A stretch of 5,156 nucleotides of DNA from SIG588 sp964515215. GTDB lineage: Bacteria > Bacillota > Clostridia > Oscillospirales > Acutalibacteraceae. Shown here in pieces: positions 1-5,156 of the stretch. The number at the start of each line of letters is the position of its first letter. The first letter of the stretch is position 1. The stretch spans positions 1-5,156 of the forward strand of contig CAZESL010000126.1 in assembly GCA_964515215.1 (NCBI GenBank), written 5' to 3'. The position numbers and the translations under genes were made by a program. Below the pieces are notes generated by a model. It made no database searches and was not told the origin of the DNA. It saw only the letters and a program-made list of their open reading frames with translations.

Positions 1-57
1 TTACGACGCACTGCGGGATTGCCGCGCGAACCTGTATGATGGGGTTGGTTTTGGCGC

Positions 58-84
58 GGACAGGCGGGGACGCCTGTCCCTACA
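58..84 (+). repeat. GC-rich hairpin repeat with CCCTAC end (copy 1)
   Basis: A perfect 9-bp inverted repeat (GGACAGGCG at 58-66, CGCCTGTCC at 71-79) closes a GGGA loop, and the sequence CCCTAC follows directly at 78-83. It is one of four hairpins in the first 300 bases that share this edge motif while their stems differ in sequence. No T-tract follows, so it does not look like an intrinsic terminator. It is most likely a REP- or MITE-like intergenic repeat. The stem is seen directly; family membership is inferred. Confidence 0.7.
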
Positions 85-109
85 ACGCCCACCGCATTAC
101 GCGTTCGGT

Positions 110-131
110 CGCATAACACGAATCGTGCGGT
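110..131. repeat. 22-bp perfect direct repeat, left copy
   Basis: This 22-bp sequence begins CGCATAACACG and ends TCGTGCGGT, and it recurs without mismatch at 303-324, 193 bp downstream. Each copy contains a short internal inverted repeat, CACGA-A-TCGTG. The identity stops abruptly on both sides (T against C before it, A against C after it). Together the two copies bracket a segment with inverted ends, as a target duplication or recombination footprint would. Confidence 0.85.
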
Positions 132-152
132 AGGGGCGGCAATCTGCCGCCC
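126..152 (-). repeat. GC-rich hairpin repeat with CCCTAC end (copy 2, inverted)
   Basis: A perfect 8-bp inverted repeat (GGGCGGCA at 134-141, TGCCGCCC at 145-152) encloses the loop ATC. Read on the minus strand, the stem is followed by CCCTAC, the edge shared with the other three hairpins, so this copy is inverted relative to them. Its outer sequence TGCGGTAGGGGCG (126-138) is the exact reverse complement of 294-306. Confidence 0.7.
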
Positions 153-162
153 GCGAAATGAC

Positions 163-179
163 CCCCTTGCCTAAAGGGG
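163..179. repeat. Short CCCCTT/AAGGGG stem-loop
   Basis: CCCCTT (163-168) pairs with AAGGGG (174-179) across the loop GCCTA. No T-rich tail follows, so it is not a convincing terminator. It lies inside the segment bounded by the inverted ends at 126-138 and 294-306 and is probably part of the same repeat mosaic. Function is unknown. Confidence 0.45.
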
Positions 180-219
180 ATTCATAAACGCTTGAATTCC
201 GTTTTACGTACCGCTTCAC

Positions 220-246
220 GGTGCGTCGACGAGCGCCGCACCCTAC
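220..246 (+). repeat. Hairpin repeat with CCCTAC end (copy 3)
   Basis: GGTGCG (220-225) pairs with CGCACC (237-242) across an 11-nt GC-rich loop, and CCCTAC follows at 241-246. It shares the edge motif of copies 1, 2 and 4 but has a different stem and a longer loop. It is likely another member of the same intergenic family. Confidence 0.6.
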
Positions 247-252
247 GATCCC

Positions 253-272
253 GTTTCAAACTTGTGTGAAAC
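253..272. repeat. GTTTCA/TGAAAC inverted repeat
   Basis: Six-base arms GTTTCA (253-258) and TGAAAC (267-272) flank 8 nt. It sits between two CCCTAC-edged hairpins and more than 180 bp upstream of the only recognisable promoter, so it is more likely part of the repeat mosaic than an operator. Confidence 0.35.
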
Positions 273-279
273 CCACGGC

Positions 280-301
280 GGACGTGCAATGCACGCCCCT
301 A
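280..301 (+). repeat. Hairpin repeat with CCCTAC end (copy 4)
   Basis: CGTGCA (283-288) pairs with TGCACG (290-295) around a single A. Two further G-C pairs (280-281 with 296-297) are possible if A282 bulges out. The right edge reads CCCCTAC, as in copies 1-3, and runs into the second copy of the 22-bp direct repeat. Confidence 0.65.
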
Positions 302-302
302 C

Positions 303-324
303 CGCATAACACGAATCGTGCGGT
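303..324. repeat. 22-bp perfect direct repeat, right copy
   Basis: This is identical over 22 bp to 110-131. It is followed by CGGTCG, a hexamer that also occurs just upstream of and overlapping the left copy (106-111). With the left copy it frames the hairpin-rich segment; see the finding on the element-like arrangement. Confidence 0.85.
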
Positions 325-384
325 CGGTCGAGGGTCGATCCTTGCAAGGTGACTCAACAATTCCATCCTGTATAAATGCATTGG

Positions 385-415
385 CAAAAAGTTGTTATAT
401 TGTAACAAAAAGTTG
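385..415. promoter_or_regulatory. Phased CAAAAAGTTG repeats with central palindrome
   Basis: CAAAAAGTTG occurs at 385-394 and again, exactly, at 406-415. The 21-bp spacing is two helical turns. Between the copies, and overlapping their ends, lies the palindrome TTGTTA-N5-TAACAA (392-408). A third related tract, AAAAAGTT, sits at 447-454 just before the -35 box. The layout suggests either a regulator site or phased A-tracts that bend DNA upstream of the promoter. No binding protein can be named. Confidence 0.4.
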
Positions 416-455
416 CGGCATGCACTACAAAATTGAACAGAATGTAAAAAAGTTA

Positions 456-485
456 TTGACAGCATGTGGTTATAGATGGTATAGT
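456..485 (+). promoter_or_regulatory. Sigma-A-type promoter of the dockerin protein gene
   Basis: A consensus -35 box TTGACA (456-461) is followed after 18 bp by TATAGT (480-485), one base off the -10 consensus. TG at 477-478 makes it an extended -10. A-rich sequence at 446-451 just upstream could act as an UP element. Transcription would start near 491-493, leaving a leader of about 65 nt before the ATG at 559. It is the only good promoter seen in the AT-rich 351-558 stretch. A weak TAAAC/GTTTA pairing (511-515 with 532-536) in the leader is too short to call a structure. Confidence 0.7.
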
Positions 486-558
486 GGTATTGTCTCAAGT
501 GGGTAAAGGATAAACCGCTTTTGACCGTGTAGTTTACGGAAGAAAAGGAGAAAAGACA

Positions 559-3500
559 ATGAAAAAAAGGCTGTTATCTATGCTGTTAAGCTTGGCATTG
601 CTGCTTTCATGCGTCAGCGGTATCACGCTGTTCACGGCGGCAGACACTGCGCCTTACGTGTGGCTCACGATCGATCAAACGACCGGTGGACGCACGGGTG
701 GCGGTATGACCGGTATCGGTGTGCAGGAGCCGGGGCTCGGCGGCACACTGGATGCTACGGCAATCGGCGATACCGGCAAGTACGGCATCAAACTGGGCAA
801 CACATGGGGCGGTTTTTGGTTCAATGCCGCTAACATGTTGCCTACTGACGAAGATGTGACGATGCTGATCGAATACTATATCGATGCAGATGCTCCGTCC
901 GGCTCGATGATGGTTGTCAATATCGGCGGTCGCGTTTCGCAAGATTTTGCAACCGCAGGTATGAAGGCGAAGGAAACGGCCGTGTTGGCGTATCCGCTTA
1001 CGGAAGAGAAGCGGAATGCGATCAATGGCAATACTCCCGTGTACATCACGGGCGGAGATACGCCGATCTATGTGCAGTCGTTGCAGATCGTTGCGTCGAG
1101 TGATGTTCCGCCTTCCACAGAGGACGATGAGGAAGACGAAGAGCCCGGCGGTGACACCGAGGAACTGCCCGCGCCCTATGCTTACATGGAGACGGCAAGC
1201 GGTACGCTGCAAGCGAACTTCGGCACCGGCCCGCTTCACGCTTCCGCCACAGTGCTCGGTAACACCGACGTGGTCGCCATCGGTGATACCGGTATGTACG
1301 GTATTAAGTTGACGGCTGACTGGACAGGTTTCTATGTGGGTGGCAACTTGAAGGGGGCCGTCCCTGCCGACACCGATGTGGTCGTAGCGATCGAATGCTA
1401 TGCGACGGCGGCGGGTGACTTCCTGCGCTTTGTCGGCAACAGCATTTTCGTCGGCCATTCGAAGATCGGCAGTGTCACCGCAAATGAGACCTCGCTCATC
1501 TTCGTGGAATTTACCGCCGAAGAAGTGGCGGCGTGGGGCAACGATGCGCGCATGGGTTTCCAGCGTTCCAATGCCGCGGGTGACTTCTATATCAAGTCGA
1601 TCCGTATGGTCGATGCACAGTACGTGGATCTCGGTAGCGCTCCCGCGAACGACTACTACGATTTCGGCGAGGGTAAGGTGCTGTGTGACTACTATCCCGA
1701 GATCACCGTGCCGAACGTTTCCGGTATGGCGTATAACGACGGTGAGACGGGCTACCGCTACTTCACCGTCAACAAAGCGCTGGCTTCTTCGCATGGGGCG
1801 AACGAGCCGGTGTATATCAAGGTGTACACCACTGAGGGCAACGAAAACACCACCATCGGCATCAACACCTATCAGCACTACAAAGACGGCGGCACCAACC
1901 ACAACACCGTGACGGGTGCCCCCGGCTATACCATCACGGTGCAAGATGGTGTAGGCGGCGTGTACATTCCCGAAGCGTGCTTCACCAACGGGTTGAACAG
2001 CCGCGGTTCCTTCCGTTTTTCCACCGCGACGGCGGCGAAGATCGCCCGCATTGAGGTATACAAAGTCAGCACCTATTGCAACGAAGCGACGGCGACTGCC
2101 GAAATGAAGGCGACCTTGCACGCCGAGATGCTGCGCACCTCCACCAACGTGGAGAAGGAGGGCTACGTTGCCCCTACGGTGGATACCACGGGTTGGACGG
2201 GCATCGTCACCTGTGCCGTTTGCGGCGAAGAACTGTCCGCCAACACGGAGATCCCGCAACTGGAAGTCTACGCACAGATCGACTTTGACAACGCTGACGG
2301 TGCGGTGATTACCAGCGTGAAGAGTGTGGCGGGCATCAACGGCGCGTCGCTCGTGCCCGTGCAGATCCCCGAAACGGATGCGTACGGTGTGCGTATCGAT
2401 ACGCACAACACCGGTTTCTCCTTCTCGCTCGTGCCCTTCGGCATCACCGAAGAGGATCTCACGAGCGGTGAAAAGAATCTCGCTATCTCGGTGGAATACT
2501 ATCTGGCTGACGGCACGGGCACTCCGCGTTTGACCTTCGGTACGGCGGGCAGCACGAACATGGCGCTGTACGGTGGCTATAACGATCACTGCTGGGATGC
2601 GGTGTGCGTCAATCCCGCGGATCAGCTGAAGACCGGTAAACTGCAGATGAACAGTTTCCTTGTCGGCGGCGATCACACCTATATCGCACCCAAGGGCCAG
2701 TTCGGCGGCAATGACAAATTCACCGAACCGCGCGAGGTGGAGACCCTCACCATGGCGAAGGCACTGGTGAACGGCTCGCAGGTGAACTTCATCGTCTGGA
2801 AAGACGGCATGAATGAGGAAAAGGCGGTGTACATCAAGTCCATCACCATTTACGATGCCGACGAGTATCAGGTTCTCGAGCAGGATACCTCCCGCGAATA
2901 CATCGACTTTGAAAGTGAATTCGCAACGAGCCCCGTCTATTATCCCCAGTACACCGTGCAGGATGCCTACGGTCTGTCCTGGCGTGACGTGGACGAAGGT
3001 GTCGGTGCAGACGGTCTGGAAGTTATCTACCGCTACTTCGTCGTGACCTACTCCAAGGTGGCGGCAGACAAGGAGAAGCAACCGGTCGTCATTCGTTTCA
3101 CCTTGAAGGAAGGCTCCGAAGTGACCCGTATTGCCCTCTCCTACCAGAAGGGCAAGACCCCTGAAGACGGTCTGTGGGGTCATATCGATGTGGACGTTGT
3201 GGACGGCGTCGGTGAGATCGTGCTTACCGAGGCGGCATTTACCAACGGCTTGAACGGCAATACCTCCTTCCGCGTGTGGAACGTGGACCGCAACCCCGTG
3301 GGGCGTGACCTCGCGATGGTGGAAGTGTACGCCGTGAAGGATAAGACGGCATTGACCGCGATCTTGGACGCGGTGGCGGAGGATACCCTCTACAAGACTT
3401 CGGCGTCCGTGGCAGAATATATGACCATTGTGGAAGCGGCACAAGTGGTTGCAGACAATGCGTGGGCAAATGAAGAGGAGATCGCGAAAGCGGTAGCCGA

Positions 3501-4113
3501 TCTGGAAGCGGCGCGCGCACTGCTGGTGGATTGCTTGCACGACGGCGGCAAGGTGAAGGTCAATTACGTGGCGGAAACCTGCCTTACTGCGGGTTACTCC
3601 GGTGATATGGCGTGTGATGACTGCGGCTTTATCGCGGACGAAGATTACGGCGCTGAGATCCCCGCGCACGAGACGGAGATCCGCAACGTGAAGGAAGCGA
3701 CCTGCACCGAAGAAGGCAACCGCGGCGATACCTGGTGTCTCGTTTGCAACAAGATCGCGAAGGATGGCCAGAAGATCGCCAAAGTTCCGCACGTTTGGGA
3801 CGACGGCGTGGTGACCAAGCCCGCCACCAAGGACGAAGCGGGCGAGATCACCAAGACCTGTACCGTTTGTAAGGAAGCGACCACCGTCGTAGAGTTCGAT
3901 TTCGAAGCCGAACTCGGTGACGTGGACGGTAACGGCAAGGTGGATTCCACCGATGCACGTCTGGTGTTGCAGTATGCGGTGAAGAAGATCCCCGGCGGCG
4001 CTTTGGATCTTGACGTCGCTGACGTGGACGGCAACGGCAAGGTCGATTCGACCGATGCGCGTCTCATTCTGCAATACGCCGTGAAGAAGATCGACAAACT
4101 TCCTGCAGCGTAA
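559..4113 (+). CDS. Large secreted modular protein with C-terminal type I dockerin
   Basis: The gene encodes 1184 aa, secreted and probably non-catalytic. The start is supported by AGGAG at 546-550, 8 nt before the ATG, and by a signal peptide: KKR, a hydrophobic core to about residue 25, and likely cleavage after A28. Modules in order: A1 (about 31-180), acidic linker (182-205), A2 (205-353), B1 (365-503), a CxxC repeat (about 536-559), A3 (569-770), B2 (780-926), a FIVAR-like helical module (928-990), three CxxC repeats (991-1113) and a type I dockerin (1118-1182). A modules share D-x-YGIKL and a later YIKSI-type strand; B modules share YRYF and FTNGLN. Neither A nor B was recognised; they look beta-rich and may bind carbohydrate or a surface ligand. 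Both dockerin loops carry all expected calcium ligands, so the protein should attach to a cohesin, but no cohesin gene lies in the window. LLSC at 15-18 is an imperfect lipobox, so lipid anchoring is a weak alternative. The reading frame and dockerin are firm; the binding role is inferred. Confidence 0.93.
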   Translation: MKKRLLSMLLSLALLLSCVSGITLFTAADTAPYVWLTIDQTTGGRTGGGMTGIGVQEPGLGGTLDATAIGDTGKYGIKLGNTWGGFWFNAANMLPTDEDVTMLIEYYIDADAPSGSMMVVNIGGRVSQDFATAGMKAKETAVLAYPLTEEKRNAINGNTPVYITGGDTPIYVQSLQIVASSDVPPSTEDDEEDEEPGGDTEELPAPYAYMETASGTLQANFGTGPLHASATVLGNTDVVAIGDTGMYGIKLTADWTGFYVGGNLKGAVPADTDVVVAIECYATAAGDFLRFVGNSIFVGHSKIGSVTANETSLIFVEFTAEEVAAWGNDARMGFQRSNAAGDFYIKSIRMVDAQYVDLGSAPANDYYDFGEGKVLCDYYPEITVPNVSGMAYNDGETGYRYFTVNKALASSHGANEPVYIKVYTTEGNENTTIGINTYQHYKDGGTNHNTVTGAPGYTITVQDGVGGVYIPEACFTNGLNSRGSFRFSTATAAKIARIEVYKVSTYCNEATATAEMKATLHAEMLRTSTNVEKEGYVAPTVDTTGWTGIVTCAVCGEELSANTEIPQLEVYAQIDFDNADGAVITSVKSVAGINGASLVPVQIPETDAYGVRIDTHNTGFSFSLVPFGITEEDLTSGEKNLAISVEYYLADGTGTPRLTFGTAGSTNMALYGGYNDHCWDAVCVNPADQLKTGKLQMNSFLVGGDHTYIAPKGQFGGNDKFTEPREVETLTMAKALVNGSQVNFIVWKDGMNEEKAVYIKSITIYDADEYQVLEQDTSREYIDFESEFATSPVYYPQYTVQDAYGLSWRDVDEGVGADGLEVIYRYFVVTYSKVAADKEKQPVVIRFTLKEGSEVTRIALSYQKGKTPEDGLWGHIDVDVVDGVGEIVLTEAAFTNGLNGNTSFRVWNVDRNPVGRDLAMVEVYAVKDKTALTAILDAVAEDTLYKTSASVAEYMTIVEAAQVVADNAWANEEEIAKAVADLEAARALLVDCLHDGGKVKVNYVAETCLTAGYSGDMACDDCGFIADEDYGAEIPAHETEIRNVKEATCTEEGNRGDTWCLVCNKIAKDGQKIAKVPHVWDDGVVTKPATKDEAGEITKTCTVCKEATTVVEFDFEAELGDVDGNGKVDSTDARLVLQYAVKKIPGGALDLDVADVDGNGKVDSTDARLILQYAVKKIDKLPAA
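3919..4092 (+). repeat. Duplicated dockerin calcium-loop segments
   Basis: Two 72-bp segments, 3919-3990 and 4021-4092, lie 102 bp apart and match at 61 of 72 positions. They encode the two dockerin F-hand units, beginning DVDGNGKVDSTDAR in both. The calcium ligands at loop positions 1, 3, 5, 9 and 12 are D1121, D1123, N1125, D1129, D1132 and D1155, D1157, N1159, D1163, D1166. Positions 10-11, which set cohesin recognition in known type I dockerins, are Ser-Thr in both units. Only one of the 24 residues differs between units (V1136 against I1170). Confidence 0.92.
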
Positions 4114-4121
4114 GCAAAACT

Positions 4122-4160
4122 AAAACACGGGCAAGCGAGAAGATCGCTTGCCCGTGTTTT
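4122..4160. terminator. Bidirectional intrinsic terminator between convergent genes
   Basis: A perfect 17-bp stem (4122-4138 with 4144-4160) encloses the loop GAAGA. It has a GC-rich core ACGGGCAAGCGA and is flanked by AAAA on the left and TTTT on the right. Rightward transcripts end in GTTTTGTTGTGTTTT; leftward transcripts end in GTTTTAGTTTTGC. It begins 8 nt after the dockerin gene's stop codon and lies 8 nt beyond the cysK stop, so one hairpin can serve both genes. Confidence 0.93.
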
Positions 4161-4168
4161 GTTGTGTT

Positions 4169-5095
4169 TTATTCCGAAAACAACGAAGTGGAAAGGTATC
4201 TCTCGCCCGTGTCGGGCAACAGTACCACCACCGTTTTACCCGCGTTTTCGGGACGCTTTGCCACTGCGATCGCCGCCGACAGTGCCGCACCCGACGAAAT
4301 GCCCGCGAGCACCCCCTCACACCGACCGAGCATACGCCCTGCCGCATACGCCGCCTCTTCGGTGACGGGAATGATCTCGTCGAGCACCGCCGTGTTCAGC
4401 ACGGCGGGCACGAACCCCGCACCGATGCCCTGAAGCCCGTGTTTGCCTGCCGCTTTACCCGACAGCACGGCGGAGGAGGCGGGCTCTACGCCCACCACCC
4501 GCACGGCGGGGTTTTTTGATCTTAAATATTCGCCGACTCCCGTGACGGTGCCGCCCGTGCCGACACCCGCTACAAAAATATCCACCGCCCCGTCGGTGTC
4601 TTGCCAGATCTCGGGGCCGGTACCCGTGCGGTGTGCCGCGGGGTTGGCGGGGTTTTGAAACTGTCCCGCCACAAACGCATGGGGGATCGCGGCGGCAAGT
4701 TCTTCCGCCTTTTCAATGGCACCCGCCATACCGCGCGCGCCGTCGGTCAGCACAAGCTCGGCACCGTATGCCGTCATCAGCCGTTGCCGTTCCACCGACA
4801 TGGAATCGGGCATCACGATGATGGCGCGCAGTCCGCGCGCCGCCGCCACCGCGGCAAGCCCGATGCCCGTATTGCCCGAAGTCGGCTCGATCACCACCGC
4901 GTCGGGGGTGAGTTTCCCTTCGGCTTCGGCGGCGTTCAACATGGAAAGCGCCACGCGGTCTTTTGCCGACCCTGCGGGGTTCATTCCTTCGAGTTTTGCC
5001 AAAAGACGGGCGGTGAGCCCTTCCTGTTTCTCAATGTTGGTCAACTGCAACAGCGGTGTGTTGCCGATCAGTTGTTCAATGGAGGTGTAGAACAT
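4169..5095 (-). CDS. cysK: O-acetylserine sulfhydrylase (cysteine synthase A)
   Basis: The gene encodes 308 aa, the usual length for this cytoplasmic PLP-dependent enzyme, which makes L-cysteine and acetate from O-acetylserine and sulfide. All hallmark motifs are present in order: NPAGSAKDR with the PLP lysine K45, PTSGNTG (71-77) for substrate binding, GQFQNPANP (144-152), the phosphate-binding loop GVGTGGT (177-183), GISSGA (265-270) and PDTGERYLST (294-303). The CysK-type ending PDTGERYLST and the MSVER segment favour CysK over CysM, although MSVERQR has Gln where MSxERR is common. The ATG at 5095 is set by AAGGAG (minus strand of 5101-5106), 5 nt upstream, and by the family-typical start FYTSIEQLIGNTPL. 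No -10/-35 pair or riboswitch is evident in the 61 bp left before the window edge, so the promoter may be outside or the gene may follow another in an operon. It converges on the dockerin gene with no evident functional link. Confidence 0.96.
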   Translation of the reverse strand: MFYTSIEQLIGNTPLLQLTNIEKQEGLTARLLAKLEGMNPAGSAKDRVALSMLNAAEAEGKLTPDAVVIEPTSGNTGIGLAAVAAARGLRAIIVMPDSMSVERQRLMTAYGAELVLTDGARGMAGAIEKAEELAAAIPHAFVAGQFQNPANPAAHRTGTGPEIWQDTDGAVDIFVAGVGTGGTVTGVGEYLRSKNPAVRVVGVEPASSAVLSGKAAGKHGLQGIGAGFVPAVLNTAVLDEIIPVTEEAAYAAGRMLGRCEGVLAGISSGAALSAAIAVAKRPENAGKTVVVLLPDTGERYLSTSLFSE

Positions 5096-5156
5096 AACTT
5101 CTCCTTAGGGTGAGCATTCAAACCCGAACTCCGTTTTTGGAAGGCGGATTTTCACT

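Noticed and set aside
2..133. An open frame entering from the left edge and ending at TAG 131-133, possibly the C-terminus of an upstream gene.
   Set aside because: Another forward frame is also open over about 37 codons here. The frame runs through a hairpin repeat and the 22-bp direct repeat, and the predicted peptide is not recognisable. An upstream gene ending near 39 (frame 1, TGA at 37-39) is equally possible and cannot be judged from so few codons.
163..179. CCCCTT/AAGGGG stem-loop as a terminator for an upstream gene.
   Set aside because: The stem is only 6 bp and no T-tract follows on either strand.
318..506. A 62-codon ORF on the plus strand upstream of the dockerin gene (with a matching minus-strand ORF at 256-498).
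   Set aside because: Both cross the repeat mosaic and the promoter at 456-485, and lack a ribosome binding site and any protein-like composition.
559..612. Possible lipoprotein signal: LLSC at residues 15-18.
   Set aside because: The residue two before the Cys is Leu, which is atypical for a lipobox, and a normal signal peptidase I site (T-A-A, cleavage after residue 28) follows. Kept only as a weak alternative in the gene entry.
607..4074. An open reading frame of 1155 codons on the minus strand, antisense to the dockerin protein gene.
   Set aside because: It is exactly codon-aligned with the sense gene and stays open only because the sense gene avoids TTA, CTA and TCA. It has no ribosome binding site, would start at TTG, and its Arg/His/Val-rich translation shows no recognisable domain.
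5107..5156. tRNA T-arm-like sequence (TTCAAAC at 5118-5124) or a leader RNA upstream of cysK.
   Set aside because: The base before TTCAAAC is A rather than the G needed to pair with the following C, no T-stem or acceptor stem forms, and no T-box or SAM riboswitch core is visible before the window ends.

Overview
The window looks like chromosomal DNA from a GC-rich member of the Bacillota, most likely a gut or rumen Clostridia (Oscillospirales/Christensenellales-like). This rests on a type I dockerin, a FIVAR-like helical module and CxxC repeats typical of secreted clostridial proteins, AAGGAG-type ribosome binding sites, and an intergenic region full of short hairpin repeats. No species can be named from sequence alone.

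Layout. Positions 1-350 contain no supportable gene. They hold a mosaic of GC-rich hairpins: four end in a shared CCCTAC motif, and a perfect 22-bp direct repeat (110-131 and 303-324) brackets a segment of about 180 bp with 13-bp inverted ends. From about 351 the composition turns AT-rich and becomes a promoter region: two phased CAAAAAGTTG repeats with a palindrome between them, then a good sigma-A-type promoter at 456-485 and a leader of about 65 nt.

Positions 559-4113 (+) encode one large secreted protein of 1184 aa. It has a signal peptide, three copies of an unrecognised ~150-200 aa module (A), two copies of a second unrecognised ~140 aa module (B), four CxxC repeats, one FIVAR-like three-helix module and a C-terminal type I dockerin. 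No catalytic domain was recognised. The best reading is a non-catalytic component that docks onto a cohesin-bearing scaffold (a cellulosome- or amylosome-type complex, or a cell-surface assembly) and presents putative binding modules. The order A-B-CxxC occurs twice, which suggests growth by duplication of a supramodule. This protein is the main point of interest.

Positions 4122-4160 form a 17-bp perfect hairpin with T-tracts on both sides, shared by two convergent genes. Positions 4169-5095 (-) encode a complete O-acetylserine sulfhydrylase (cysteine synthase, cysK), a housekeeping enzyme with no evident functional tie to the dockerin protein. Its promoter is not visible in the 61 bp before the window ends, so transcription may start outside it.
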